Positions 34,861 through 45,054 of a stretch of 64,000 nt of DNA are shown piece after piece (within the stretch, counting starts at the first letter, position 1; each line of letters starts with the position of its first letter). The DNA comes from Mucilaginibacter corticis (GTDB lineage: Bacteria > Bacteroidota > Bacteroidia > Sphingobacteriales > Sphingobacteriaceae): assembly GCF_007558865.1 (NCBI RefSeq), contig NZ_VLPK01000001.1, positions 558,001 to 622,000 on the forward strand, written 5' to 3'. Under the pieces are notes generated by a model. It was not told the DNA's origin. It was given only the letters and a program-made list of their open reading frames with translations, and ran no database searches. The position numbers and the translations under genes were made by a program.

Positions 34861-37047
34861 CTACAATCTGATCTTTATCCCGCCGTTAACTACAAACCCA
34901 TCCAGTGGCGCGTAGATGTCCTTAAACTCGGGGTTGGTGATGTCGCCTGTATATATCGGGCCGAATTTGGTTTGCCTGGTATCGGTTAAATTTTCAAAGT
35001 TGATGAAGATCGAAAACCTCTCCCAGATCTTTTCGGCCATCAGGCCTGCCAGCCAATAGCCACGGCCGGTTGTGCCATCATTTAACTTTTGCGGGCTGAA
35101 ATAGTAAGCTTCGGCACCTATTTTAAATTTATCCTCTACCTCGTAAACCAGTACGTTGTTCAGCCTGTTTTTTGATACCAATTGGTACGCGCTGATCACA
35201 TTATTAACGTGCTGCGATACATCAGCCAGGGTATATCCCAGGAACAATTTAAAATCGTCATAGGTTAATTTGATGTTTGTCTCCATTCCTTTAGTGTTCA
35301 GGTCGCCGCCGGGCTGCAGGTATTGCAGGTTGCCGTTATTAAGCGTGGTAAGCAGTATCGGGTTTTCTATCCGGGTATAAAAAAACAACTGGTTAATGCT
35401 AAAACCAACCAGCCCGTTAAATAAACCGGTTCGGTAATTCAGGTCATAATTTGCCCCGTATGATCGTTCTGCTTTTGTATTTGCAACATCAATTGGCAAT
35501 ACATTTCTAAACTCAATACGTTCCGCGTCCTCGGTAAATACCGTCGGCGCCTTATAGCCCAGGCCACCGCCTAAACGGGTAGATAAATGGCTATTGATCT
35601 TATAAAGGCCGGATATGCGCGGCAGTACAAAAGTGCCGTACTCGTTATGATGGTCAAGCCGCAGGCCCGATTCAAGGATCAGCTTATTTGTAGCGTTCCA
35701 AGTATTCTGCACAAAACCGCCTACGGTATGGTAATCATAACTGCGCAGCGGGAAACTGCTGTTCCGGTCTTCATTAAAATGATCTGTTAAATAATTAATG
35801 CCTGCCACCCAGTCGGTATTTTCACCATTGTATGCATAATTGGCTTCGCTGTAGGTTGAGGTTTGTTTACCTGAAAAGCGATAATCGGGCAAATTGATAC
35901 TGCGGTCGAAATAGCTTACACTATTTTTCAGGGTCAGCTTTTCCTTCGCGTTAAATTTATGATCGAGCTCAACCTGCGAACTATAACGCCCGGTTTTATT
36001 CAATTCGTAGTAGGAATGCTGCGCGCCGCCGTTACCTTTCAGGTATTGCATATCACCGCCTATTCTGTTTTCTATAGTTGAATTAATACCGGTTATTAAC
36101 GTTGTCTTGTCACTTAAATAAAAGAACAGTTTGGGGTTTAACGTATATCGATTGTACCTCGGGATGGCAGACAGGCCGATATTTGACGGATCATAAGGTG
36201 TACCATGATTATAGCCGCCATACAAGGTGATGCCCAGCTTTTTAAATTTCTGCGAGTAAAAACCGGTTGCATCCAGCCCCAGGGCAGACGTGCCGTTTAA
36301 CAAAAAATCCAGGTGGCGTTCATCTTCCGGCGTTTTAGAAACCAGGTTAACCAGTCCCGCAATTGCCCCGCCGCCATACAGCGTAGAAGACGAGCCTTTA
36401 ATTACTTCTACCTGTTTCAGGTCAAGCGGGGCAATTTGCAGCAAACCCAGGCCGCCCGAAAATCCCGAATACAAGGGGAAGCCATCACGGATGATCTGTG
36501 TGTACTTGCCATCAAGCCCCTGTATGCGGATACTTGAATTGCCGCTGGTGGCCGAGGTTTGCTGTGTCTGGATCCCGGTGCTTTCGGCCAGCATCATGCG
36601 GATGTCCCCGGGTTTCATGTTGCCTTTTTCGTCGAGTTCATCGCCGGTAATAACCTCAACACGGGTAGGCGTGTTGGTTATTGTACGGCTGCTGCGTGTG
36701 GCGCTAACAACTACAGCGTCAAGTTCCGCCCCATCACCTTTTCCAACGGCATTAAGCATGATAAATTCAGGGCCACTTTGTGTAAGCGGAAATATTACCG
36801 TATCCAGCCGGGTTTCATAACCTATATAGCTGTATTTAATAATCTGTTTGCCATCGGGGATTTTAAACAGGGTAACCATGCCTGCGGTGTCTGCAACTGC
36901 ACCCATGTTTGTACCCTGAACGGATACGGTTGCGCCGATCAGGGTTTCGCCGGTCTTGCTGTCTTTTATTATCGCTTTAAAAGTATTTTGCGTATAGGCT
37001 ATTGCACTATAAAGCAGTACTGTTAAAAGCACGAACGTTTTTTTCAT
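34861..37047 (-). CDS. TonB-dependent outer-membrane receptor
   Basis: Receptor of 728 aa from the ATG at 37047, where MKKTFVLLTVLLYSAIAYTQ is a normal signal peptide; an upstream start would add 11 polar residues before it. A carboxypeptidase-regulatory-like domain (about 22-105) is followed by the plug (TPTRVEVITGDELDEKG, LRMMLAES-type region, and SIRIQGLDGKYTQIIRDGFP) and a 22-strand barrel ending in GFVVNGGIKIRL. It resembles receptors for metal complexes or siderophores more than SusC; the ligand is unknown. The DUF6660-like gene just upstream is a frequent partner. Confidence 0.9.
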   Translation of the reverse strand: MKKTFVLLTVLLYSAIAYTQNTFKAIIKDSKTGETLIGATVSVQGTNMGAVADTAGMVTLFKIPDGKQIIKYSYIGYETRLDTVIFPLTQSGPEFIMLNAVGKGDGAELDAVVVSATRSSRTITNTPTRVEVITGDELDEKGNMKPGDIRMMLAESTGIQTQQTSATSGNSSIRIQGLDGKYTQIIRDGFPLYSGFSGGLGLLQIAPLDLKQVEVIKGSSSTLYGGGAIAGLVNLVSKTPEDERHLDFLLNGTSALGLDATGFYSQKFKKLGITLYGGYNHGTPYDPSNIGLSAIPRYNRYTLNPKLFFYLSDKTTLITGINSTIENRIGGDMQYLKGNGGAQHSYYELNKTGRYSSQVELDHKFNAKEKLTLKNSVSYFDRSINLPDYRFSGKQTSTYSEANYAYNGENTDWVAGINYLTDHFNEDRNSSFPLRSYDYHTVGGFVQNTWNATNKLILESGLRLDHHNEYGTFVLPRISGLYKINSHLSTRLGGGLGYKAPTVFTEDAERIEFRNVLPIDVANTKAERSYGANYDLNYRTGLFNGLVGFSINQLFFYTRIENPILLTTLNNGNLQYLQPGGDLNTKGMETNIKLTYDDFKLFLGYTLADVSQHVNNVISAYQLVSKNRLNNVLVYEVEDKFKIGAEAYYFSPQKLNDGTTGRGYWLAGLMAEKIWERFSIFINFENLTDTRQTKFGPIYTGDITNPEFKDIYAPLDGFVVNGGIKIRL

Positions 37048-37101
37048 GAATTTATGGTAATTAAAGTTAATACAAAACATCAGCCTAAGCTGTAAAGGGT
37101 A

Positions 37102-37416
37102 TTAACTTAATTGAGGGGGCTGCCAGATAGAAAGCGGCACATGCGTAACATGCGGCTGTTGGTAATCGGCATAAATTTTTGCGGGGCTTTCGGCAATCAA
37201 TTTGAGATCAAGCGAAAGAGGTTTAGCTACCACAAAACCCACGCAGGTACCGCAGGTAAAAAATGGTGAGCAACCTGGGCACTCTTTACTTTTGGAGGGC
37301 AGTTTGCCGGCTTGTTCTGTTTTTGTAGCCTGTTCTGTACGGCAATCATCTGCGCAACACGGCTTAACAGTAAGCACGATGACGTAAACAGACAGAATGA
37401 AACAAAGCAAGCGCAT
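37102..37416 (-). CDS. DUF6660-like small exported protein
   Basis: Protein of 104 aa from the ATG at 37416. The first 20 residues are hydrophobic (LLCFILSVYVIVLTVKPC) and are followed by paired cysteines (CCADDC, ECPGCSPFFTCGTC), giving a Cys-rich segment that could bind metal. Small proteins of this type are often found beside TonB-dependent metal receptors in Bacteroidota. Here it ends 54 bases before the receptor start. The assignment to DUF6660 is from memory of the family pattern. Confidence 0.6.
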   Translation of the reverse strand: MRLLCFILSVYVIVLTVKPCCADDCRTEQATKTEQAGKLPSKSKECPGCSPFFTCGTCVGFVVAKPLSLDLKLIAESPAKIYADYQQPHVTHVPLSIWQPPQLS

Positions 37417-37420
37417 GGTG

Positions 37421-37428
37421 CAAATGTA
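37421..37428 (-). promoter_or_regulatory. Candidate -7 box (TACATTTG) close to the start codon
   Basis: TACATTTG fits TAnnTTTG and ends 4 bases before the ATG at 37416. If used, the transcript would be leaderless or nearly so, or the start lies further in. No good -33 element is seen. Confidence 0.35.
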
Positions 37429-37457
37429 CAAAATGCGATTGTTATATCTATTTATAT

Positions 37458-37573
37458 ATGCCGGCGCAAGTATGTCGGGCAGCCAAGCGGGCAAAGGCTA
37501 CTTGTGCCTTCAAATTATACAAAAGGCACAAGTACTCCCTGCTAATGCCGTCGCTGCATACTTGCGCCGGCAT
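37458..37573. repeat. Nested inverted-repeat element
   Basis: Perfect 17-base outer arms (ATGCCGGCGCAAGTATG at 37458-37474 and its complement at 37557-37573) enclose a 12-base inner stem (TACTTGTGCCTT 37499-37510 with 37523-37534). The two stems share the CAAGTA core. A different piece typical of genomic repeats (37600-37638, GATCCTTCGCCATGCTCAGG) follows. It lies in the gap between the DUF6660-like and SDR genes. Confidence 0.85.
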
Positions 37574-37655
37574 TAAGAAGAATCCTATCAAGCTTTAGGG
37601 CAAAGCGTATAAGATCCTTCGCCATGCTCAGGATGACAAAGTGTGTTAAGAGAAA

Positions 37656-38399
37656 TTACAACTCCTGCGCCGTAGGTCTGAACAGTATTTCATTAATATC
37701 CACATCTTCGGGCTGGCTCATGGCAAAGCTTACCATACGAGCAAATGAAGCTGTGGGGATGGCAACCTGGTCGTAAAACTTTTTAATATTATCTGCCATA
37801 TCCTTGTCGGTTACACTATTGGGCAATTCGCTTTCAACCGCGCCGGGCGAAATAATGGTGGCGCGGATATTATAAGGCTTAACCTCCATTCGCAAGCCCT
37901 CCGAGATCACACGCACCGCATGCTTGGTAGCCGAATACACCGCCCCGCCCGCGCGCACCTTATGCCCCGCTACGGATGATACATTAATGATCTGCCCTGA
38001 CTTTTGCTCTTTCATGTAAGGTAACGCAGCAGCAATGCCGTACAACACGCCTTTAATGTTTACATCTATCATGCGGTCCCAATCCTCAATGCGCATGCGT
38101 TCAAGTAACGAATGGGGCATCAACCCGGCATTATTAATGATCACATCTATACGACCAAATTCTTTAACGGCCGCGTCAACCAGTGCTTTTACCTGTTGGG
38201 CATCGGTTACGTCGGTGGCGATAGCCAAAGCTTTAGCGCCACTGGCTTTAAGGGTATCAGCCAATGCCTCGATGCGGTCAGCACGCCTGGCACCTAATAC
38301 TACGGTAGCGCCTTGTTCTGATAATAATTTGGCGGCAGCTTCGCCCAGGCCGCTGCTGGCGCCGGTAATTACTACTACTTTTCCTTCTATATTATTCAT
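37656..38399 (-). CDS. SDR-family oxidoreductase
   Basis: Classical short-chain dehydrogenase of 247 aa: cofactor motif [12 protein letters not shown] (about 13-24), NNAG near residue 90, catalytic Ser in NVSSVAG and YSATK (Tyr/Lys about residues 155-159). ARRADR after the second strand favours NADP(H). Substrate not evident. It lies 11 bases after the aldo/keto reductase in the same direction, so both are probably expressed together. Confidence 0.9.
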   Translation of the reverse strand: MNNIEGKVVVITGASSGLGEAAAKLLSEQGATVVLGARRADRIEALADTLKASGAKALAIATDVTDAQQVKALVDAAVKEFGRIDVIINNAGLMPHSLLERMRIEDWDRMIDVNIKGVLYGIAAALPYMKEQKSGQIINVSSVAGHKVRAGGAVYSATKHAVRVISEGLRMEVKPYNIRATIISPGAVESELPNSVTDKDMADNIKKFYDQVAIPTASFARMVSFAMSQPEDVDINEILFRPTAQEL

Positions 38400-38410
38400 A
38401 TGTGTTTGCT

Positions 38411-39406
<996 letters not shown>

Positions 39407-39546
39407 TTAATTATTTGGCAGATGTGTATTAATGAACAGCACAAAGGTGCGGCCTGTTTTTTATTTAAGGCTTATACAGATTACGGTATTCCCTACCATA
39501 ATTACTGATGCGCTTCCGCACCCATAAAACAAGCCGGTTTATGCCC

Positions 39547-39554
39547 TATCTTTG
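39547..39554 (+). promoter_or_regulatory. Candidate -7 box (TATCTTTG) for the AraC gene
   Basis: TATCTTTG matches TAnnTTTG and lies 20 bases before the ATG at 39575. On the other strand CACCTTTG (39442-39449) is a 7-of-8 match that could serve the aldo/keto reductase. The two would form a divergent promoter region. Confidence 0.5.
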
Positions 39555-39574
39555 ATCAGCAAATAACCCAGCAT

Positions 39575-40471
39575 ATGGAAAATTTCATCAGCTTTGATAC
39601 CATCAGCCAGTACAGTGCCTTTAATAATACTACCACGATGCACCCGCTGGTTAACGTGGTAGACCTGTCAAAAGCATTGCCGCGTACGCAAGGCCGTTAT
39701 CGCTTTGGTTTTTATACCGTGTTTTTAAAGGACATTAAATGCGGCGACCTGCGCTATGGTTGCAACTATTACGATTACGAAGAAGGCACGCTGGTTTTTG
39801 TAGCACCGGGCCAACTACTTGGCGGCGAAGGCGACGGCAAACAATTCCAGCCGAAAGGCAGGGTATTGGTGTTTCATCCCGACCTGATCCGCGGCACATC
39901 GTTAGGTAAACATATCCAGGATTATAGCTTCTTCTCGTACGATGTTCATGAGGCGCTGCACCTGTCAGAAACCGAGCGAAAGATCATCTTTGATTGTTTT
40001 GATAAGATAGAGTTTGAATTGCAGCACGCTATTGATAAACACAGTAAAACGCTCATCATCTCAAACATTGAGCTGTTCCTGAATTATTGCACCCGCTTTT
40101 ACGACAGGCAATTTATCACCCGCGAAATTCCGCATAAAGGGGCTATCGAGCGCTTTGAAACCTTGCTGAATGACTATTTCCAATCTGACAGGCCGCAAAC
40201 CCTGGGGCTGCCGTCGGTTGGTTATTGTGCCGATGAACTAAACCTGTCTGCCAATTATTTTGGCGACCTGATCAAAAAAGAAACCGGCAAATCGGCACAG
40301 GAATATATCCAGTCGAAACTGATAGATACCGCCAAAGAAAAGATCTTCGATCCCAATAAATCAGTAAGCGAAGTGGCGTATGAGCTGGGCTTTAAATATC
40401 CGCAGCATTTTACACGCCTGTTTAAACAGCGCGTGGGGCATACACCGCAGGAGTATAGGATGTTAAATTAA
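39575..40471 (+). CDS. AraC-family transcriptional regulator
   Basis: Regulator of 298 aa with an N-terminal cupin-like sensor (about 20-170) and two C-terminal helix-turn-helix units: VGYCADELNLSANYFGDLIK (about 216-235) and KSVSEVAYELGFKYPQHFTR. It ends with the AraC signature RVGHTPQEYR. Its divergent placement from the AKR/SDR pair suggests that it controls them, perhaps in response to an aldehyde or quinone. The 3' end overlaps that of the opposing DUF2304 gene by 4 bases. Confidence 0.9.
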   Translation: MENFISFDTISQYSAFNNTTTMHPLVNVVDLSKALPRTQGRYRFGFYTVFLKDIKCGDLRYGCNYYDYEEGTLVFVAPGQLLGGEGDGKQFQPKGRVLVFHPDLIRGTSLGKHIQDYSFFSYDVHEALHLSETERKIIFDCFDKIEFELQHAIDKHSKTLIISNIELFLNYCTRFYDRQFITREIPHKGAIERFETLLNDYFQSDRPQTLGLPSVGYCADELNLSANYFGDLIKKETGKSAQEYIQSKLIDTAKEKIFDPNKSVSEVAYELGFKYPQHFTRLFKQRVGHTPQEYRMLN

Positions 40472-40824
40472 TTCTCTATCTGCTTATCCTCACTATAAAC
40501 CTTTTCTTTCAGCAAAGCGATATCCTGCGCCATTTGCTTATTTTGCTTGTGCAGTTTTGAGGCTACTATGCTTAAATGCAGCAGGTAGATCAGTATAACG
40601 AAGATGCAGGCTGTAAATACCAGGTTAGGCGCTTCGTAAACGCCGAAGAGCTTTGACATTACCTCTAATCCGCTGCGCCAAAAGGAGAAGATCACCAGTA
40701 TCAGCGTACAAACGCACCAAACAATTGAGTACTCTTCGCGCAGTTTGCCTTTTATGATCAGCCTTGAAATATAAAGCAGGAACAGCAAACTGATAATGAT
40801 GGTGATGATTTGGATCCGGGCCAT
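40468..40824 (-). CDS. DUF2304 membrane protein
   Basis: Small protein of 118 aa with three hydrophobic segments (about 5-22, 35-50, 65-90) and a charged helical tail (NKQMAQDIALLKEKVYSEDK). The motif REEYSIVWCVCTLILVIFSF fits DUF2304, which regularly accompanies GT2 polyprenyl-phosphate transferases. It lies 2 bases after such a gene, consistent with a shared role in polyprenyl-linked sugar handling. Confidence 0.85.
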   Translation of the reverse strand: MARIQIITIIISLLFLLYISRLIIKGKLREEYSIVWCVCTLILVIFSFWRSGLEVMSKLFGVYEAPNLVFTACIFVILIYLLHLSIVASKLHKQNKQMAQDIALLKEKVYSEDKQIEN

Positions 40825-40826
40825 AG

Positions 40827-41543
40827 CTATTGGGTTTTACGTATCGCTGAAAAAAGCATCGCGAGGGTAACTTTTATACAATAATACAAAGAAGCAAAAT
40901 TTCTGATAGATGATTGACCACCCATGCGGCCGGCCATTATTACCGGAGTTTCGCTGATGCGCAAACCGGCCTTTGAGAAATGTACCAGCGATTCGGGTTC
41001 GGGATATTCGTCGGGGTAATAGCCGGTAGCCAGTTCAATTGCCTTTTTATCAAACAAACGAAAGCCGGATGTGCTGTCAAAAACATGAACGCCGGTCAAT
41101 ATCCTGGTTAGCCAGTAGAAATAACCGATACCCAGCCTGCGGGTAAATGACGACTGAAAGCCCTCCTTCTCAATAAACCTTGAGCCGATAACCAGGTTAG
41201 CGCCTGTAGCCTCATTATGGGCCAGTAGTTTGATCAATTCTTTTGGAGGATGCTGCCCGTCGCCGTCCATTTGTACTGCAAAGTCAAAATGATATTGCCC
41301 GGCGTATAACAAGCCACTTTGCACCGCGCCGCCAATGCCCAGGTTAATAGGCAGATCAAGCACCTTTGCGCCATGTTGTTTGGCAACCGCGTAAGTATTG
41401 TCTGTTGAGCAATCATTAACCACCAGCGGGGTAAGCTCATAGCCCGGGATTTGCAAGCTACCCACGTTTGCCAGTAAAGCCGGTAATGATGCCTGCTCAT
41501 TATAACATGGAATGATGATCAACAATTGCTTCGGCATCGGCAT
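40827..41543 (-). CDS. GT2 glycosyltransferase (dolichyl-phosphate mannose synthase-like)
   Basis: GT-A transferase of about 238 aa. The nucleotide-sugar fold starts LLIIIPCYNEQASLP, with VVNDCSTDNT, the metal-binding QMDGDGQHPP, SRFIEKEG and TSGFRLFD. No C-terminal transmembrane segment is present. I use the ATG at 41543 (another ATG lies two codons on); a TTG further upstream would run into a palindromic repeat. With the DUF2304 gene it probably makes a polyprenyl-phosphate sugar. Confidence 0.87.
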   Translation of the reverse strand: MPMPKQLLIIIPCYNEQASLPALLANVGSLQIPGYELTPLVVNDCSTDNTYAVAKQHGAKVLDLPINLGIGGAVQSGLLYAGQYHFDFAVQMDGDGQHPPKELIKLLAHNEATGANLVIGSRFIEKEGFQSSFTRRLGIGYFYWLTRILTGVHVFDSTSGFRLFDKKAIELATGYYPDEYPEPESLVHFSKAGLRISETPVIMAGRMGGQSSIRNFASLYYCIKVTLAMLFSAIRKTQ

Positions 41544-41558
41544 TGTAATAAAACACAA

Positions 41559-41644
41559 AGAGACACAAAGTATTGTGTCTCTACAAATTTTTTAAACACC
41601 CTCCAGAACGCGTTGATAGAGACGCAAAGTATTGCGTCTCTACA
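41559..41644. repeat. Pair of 27-base palindromic repeats
   Basis: Two near-identical units, 41559-41585 and 41618-41644, carry AGAGACACAA/TTGTGTCTCT-type and AGAGACGCAA/TTGCGTCTCT-type arms and end in CTACA. They differ only at the compensating A/G and T/C positions of the stem, so pairing is kept. The pair occupies the gap between DPP IV and the GT2 gene. Confidence 0.88.
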
Positions 41645-41649
41645 GCGTA

Positions 41650-44142
41650 TTATTTCCGTTTGCCGTTCATTTCTATCTCGCGGTCCATTTCAAGGATATC
41701 AACAGGTTGCGAGTAGTCGCCTAAAAGGTGTTGTACAAAGTAATCGGCCTTGCGCCAAAAGAAGTATTCGGTCATATCGCCGTAGGCATGTCTTTGGCCC
41801 GGTAACAGCACATAGTCAAAACGTTTATTGGCCTTTATCAGCGCGTTGATCACACGGATGGTATTGGCCGGGTTCACATTGTTATCAATATCGCCAGTAG
41901 ACAGCATTAAATTACCTTTCAGGTTTTTGGCGATGTCGGGGTTCTTGTCAATCGTGTATTGGAAGGTGGTATCGCCTTTGGCGGTCACTACCTCTTTAAC
42001 CCCGTTATGTTTTTCGCTCCACCAGCGGTTATACACGCTGTTATCATGGTTGCCCGATTCGGATACTGCCACTTTAAAGAAATCAGGGTACACCAGCATA
42101 GCCGCGCAGCTCATAAAACCACCACCCGAGTGGCCCGTAATACCCACCCTGGTAATATCGATAAAGCTAAAGCGGTCGGCCAGTTGTTCTACAGCGGCTT
42201 TTTTGTCGGCCAAGCCGTAATCACGCAGGTTGCCGTAACCATAGTTATGGTACCATTTTGAACGCTCGGGGCTGCCGCCACGGTTACCTACGCTCACCAC
42301 AATAAAACCTAATTGCGCCAGGCGGTCAACATAGTTCATGCTTGAGGTGAACGACGCGTTGATAGCCTCGGTTTGCGGGCCGGGATACACGTACTCAATA
42401 ATGGGATATTTGCGGGTAGCGTCAAAATCAAATGGCTTATACATTACGCCATACAGATCGGTAATACCATCATCAGCCTTGATCTTAAACGGCTCAGGGA
42501 ATTTATACCCTGCAGCCATTAAGCGTGACAAATCGGCTGTTTCCAGGTCCATAATTTTGCGGCCCATATTGTCATACAAAATCGATTTAGGCGCGGTATT
42601 AACCCTCGAAAAGTTGTCGACAAAATAGCTTGGGTTATCATTCAAACTGGCGCTATGGTTAAACGCACCGGGATCTAATAGTTTCAATCCGCTGCCATCT
42701 AAATTAATGCGGTACAGGTGTACGTAGTATGGGTTCTCGCCCGGCTCACGGCCCGACGCGGTAAAGTACAGCACCCGGCTCTTTTCGTCTATCTTCACAA
42801 TATCATCGCAATGGAAAGAGCCCGATGTGATCTGGTTCTTTAAATTACCTGCATCGTCATATAAATAAAAATGCGCCCAGCCGTCGCGCTCGCTCCACTC
42901 AACCAGTTCCTTGCCTCCGTTGATCAGGCCCGGTGTGGCTATCTCCACATAAGTATTCATGCGCTCCTGGGCCTGCACTTTTACGTTGCCTGTATTAATG
43001 TCGACACTGCATACATCAATGCGTTTTAAATCACGCGCGGTACGGTAGAAATAGAATTTGCTGTTGGTACCTAGCCATACCGATGGCGTAAACTCGTCGT
43101 CACGATTCTTTTGCAGGCTTGGCGCGCGCCAGATACCCAGGTCCTCATCTTTAAATAAAGCAGTGTTTAATTTCTTATAAGTTTTGGCGCCAAAGTCAAA
43201 CAGCCACATTTCATTTAACGGCGATTCCTTTTCGCCCGGTAAATGGTATTTGTAGGTTTCCAGCGTAGGGCGCGGGTCGGCGATGCTGTTGATCACCCAC
43301 ATATCTTTCACCTTACGCTCATCCACCCGTTCCATGGCAAAATACTTCGAATCCGGCGACCATAAAATCCCCGCCGGCCGCCTTTTCTTTTTGGCTTTTT
43401 CTTTGTCCAAATTGGTCTCATCATCGCCCCGCGAACTGCCGAAAGCATAAAACTCCACGCCCTCTTTAGTTAACTGGTGATCGACAATGGTACTGTCTTC
43501 TTCGTTCTTAACTGCCTTTTTATAGTTCTCTTTATCCATCCAATACAGGTTAAAGTCTTTAGAGAAGATAATGGCCGAACTATCCGGCGCTATAGATGCC
43601 CAATTGGGTTTTGGTTTTACCTTGTTAAAATCCTTTAATTCGGTAAGCTTATTGGTTTGCAGGTTATACGTGAAATAGAAAGTCTTTTTTTCGAGCGAGT
43701 CGGCCGCCTTTTTATCCTTACGGTCTTTCTTTACTACGTCGATGGTGCTCTTCAGTTCAAACTGTACAGACTTTTCATCCTTGGTGAATTTCAAATTCTC
43801 TATCGGCAGGTGCTGCGCATCAAAGGGGTCCTTCACAATTAGGGTGATGGCAGCGGCTAACTTGTCGTTATCAAAGATCCGTTTTTTCGAATGCATGGCC
43901 GGGTCAACCACGTACCAGCTTTTGATATCGCTGGTTTCATACACGTACCAAAACCGGTTGGTGAGCTTTAACCAATGCGGGTCGACCGCGGTGGAGAAAA
44001 CCATTTTCTTTATTTTATCGGCCGAGAATTTGGATGCCAGTTGATAATTGCCTTTTGCGGGTGCAGGCGCAACTGCGGGAGCTTGTGCCTTAACCTGTAC
44101 AAGGGCCAAAGCAAACAGCATAGAGAAGTAAAATTTCTTCAT
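41650..44142 (-). CDS. S9 family dipeptidyl peptidase IV-like
   Basis: Secreted serine peptidase of 830 aa, larger than the approximately 720 aa of many bacterial DPP IV enzymes. A signal peptide (FSMLFALALVQVKAQ) is followed by a beta-propeller domain (about 50-540) and an alpha/beta hydrolase domain with GITGHSGGGFMS (Ser672), the aspartate in GDIDNNVNP and the histidine in GQRHAYGD. It should remove X-Pro dipeptides or cut short peptides in the periplasm. A 5' hairpin (GCAGCGA/TCGCTGC, near 44169-44190) lies in its leader. Confidence 0.92.
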   Translation of the reverse strand: MKKFYFSMLFALALVQVKAQAPAVAPAPAKGNYQLASKFSADKIKKMVFSTAVDPHWLKLTNRFWYVYETSDIKSWYVVDPAMHSKKRIFDNDKLAAAITLIVKDPFDAQHLPIENLKFTKDEKSVQFELKSTIDVVKKDRKDKKAADSLEKKTFYFTYNLQTNKLTELKDFNKVKPKPNWASIAPDSSAIIFSKDFNLYWMDKENYKKAVKNEEDSTIVDHQLTKEGVEFYAFGSSRGDDETNLDKEKAKKKRRPAGILWSPDSKYFAMERVDERKVKDMWVINSIADPRPTLETYKYHLPGEKESPLNEMWLFDFGAKTYKKLNTALFKDEDLGIWRAPSLQKNRDDEFTPSVWLGTNSKFYFYRTARDLKRIDVCSVDINTGNVKVQAQERMNTYVEIATPGLINGGKELVEWSERDGWAHFYLYDDAGNLKNQITSGSFHCDDIVKIDEKSRVLYFTASGREPGENPYYVHLYRINLDGSGLKLLDPGAFNHSASLNDNPSYFVDNFSRVNTAPKSILYDNMGRKIMDLETADLSRLMAAGYKFPEPFKIKADDGITDLYGVMYKPFDFDATRKYPIIEYVYPGPQTEAINASFTSSMNYVDRLAQLGFIVVSVGNRGGSPERSKWYHNYGYGNLRDYGLADKKAAVEQLADRFSFIDITRVGITGHSGGGFMSCAAMLVYPDFFKVAVSESGNHDNSVYNRWWSEKHNGVKEVVTAKGDTTFQYTIDKNPDIAKNLKGNLMLSTGDIDNNVNPANTIRVINALIKANKRFDYVLLPGQRHAYGDMTEYFFWRKADYFVQHLLGDYSQPVDILEMDREIEMNGKRK

Positions 44143-44399
44143 AAATATTAATAGCGTATTGAGAGATCAGCAGCGATTTTTATTTCGCTGCCTAAATGTA
44201 TAAAAAGATACCCTAAACCAAAAGCCACCCGGATGGATAGCATTTGTTTGACAACTTTATAGCAGAGAAGTTACACACCCAGACATTGTGCTTAAAATGA
44301 TTTTAGAAAGTTGAATAGGCGCACAACAAATGCAACAATATTGCGTTAATAAATAAAACCTGAATTATTAACCAGCCTTACGGCACAAAACCTAAATTT

Positions 44400-44933
44400 A
44401 TGGCAGAGTTAGAAACCAAACCCGCCGCTGGCAATAACAGCGGCCGTGTTAAAACCAACAAAAAATCAACCCGGGTAGATCTGACAGCTATGGTAGACAT
44501 GGCTTTTTTGCTGATCACCTTTTTTATTCTCACCACCACCCTGCAACGGCCGACCGCGATGGACCTTACCATGCCAGACAAAGGCGATGTTATGCCGGTG
44601 CCTGAAAGCCGCACAATGACGGTACTGTTAGGTGCCAAAAACAAACTGGAATGGTATATGGGGATGCCCGACAAACCTTTAACGCAACCCACAGTTGACA
44701 ATTTTGGCAAAGACGGAATAAGAAAAGCATTATTTGAACAAAGCGCACGCATAAAACAGCAGCAAGGCAAAGAAATGATGGTACTGATAAAACCCAGCGA
44801 CAGATCAAACTACAGCGACATGGTAAGCATGATGGACGAATTAAACATCACCAATAACAATATCCGTGCTGTTGTTGACATTACTCCGGCTGATGTGAGT
44901 TTGTTGAAGCGGGATCATATTTATGAGCAGTGA
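44400..44933 (+). CDS. ExbD/TolR-family energy-transducing protein (orphan)
   Basis: Protein of 177 aa with an N-terminal cytosolic tail, one membrane helix with the functional aspartate in RVDLTAMVDMAFLLITFFIL, and a periplasmic domain (RTMTVLLGAKNKLEW, MMVLIKPSDRSNYSDMVSMM). ExbD works with ExbB and TonB to power outer-membrane receptors. No exbB or tonB is next to it; either it serves proteins encoded elsewhere or it duplicates them. A repeat element begins at its stop codon. Confidence 0.9.
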   Translation: MAELETKPAAGNNSGRVKTNKKSTRVDLTAMVDMAFLLITFFILTTTLQRPTAMDLTMPDKGDVMPVPESRTMTVLLGAKNKLEWYMGMPDKPLTQPTVDNFGKDGIRKALFEQSARIKQQQGKEMMVLIKPSDRSNYSDMVSMMDELNITNNNIRAVVDITPADVSLLKRDHIYEQ

Positions 44934-45032
44934 CATCTCCCCAACCCCTCTCCAAAAGAGAGGGGCTTAATAACCAAATGATTTATAATCTGCATCGAAA
45001 GTCCTCTCCTTTGGAGAGGATTTAGGTGAGGT
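44933..45032. repeat. Interspersed element, copy B (CTCTCC...GGTGAGGT family)
   Basis: This 100-base element shares the hairpin plan and the identical last 35 bases (AAAGTCCTCTCC...GGTGAGGT) of the copy at 27436-27533, while the middle has diverged. It begins with the last base of the exbD stop codon and ends 6 bases before a -7 box for the next gene. Confidence 0.88.
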
Positions 45033-45038
45033 TTTTAG

Positions 45039-45046
45039 TAGTTTTG
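45039..45046 (+). promoter_or_regulatory. Candidate -7 box (TAGTTTTG) for pdeM
   Basis: TAGTTTTG matches TAnnTTTG and ends 8 bases before the ATG at 45055, giving a very short leader. A TTTG inside the preceding repeat (45010-45013) is about 25 bases upstream, longer than the usual spacing for a -33 element. Confidence 0.45.
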
Positions 45047-45054
45047 CATCCATC

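Noticed and set aside
36290..36820. 176-codon plus-strand frame
   Set aside because: It is antisense to the plug and barrel start of the TonB receptor and shows only Ser/Pro/Thr-rich shadow composition.
34861..37047. TonB receptor and neighbours as a SusC/SusD polysaccharide locus
   Set aside because: No SusD-like gene adjoins it and the receptor is shorter than SusC; the DUF6660-like partner suggests a metal or siderophore ligand instead.
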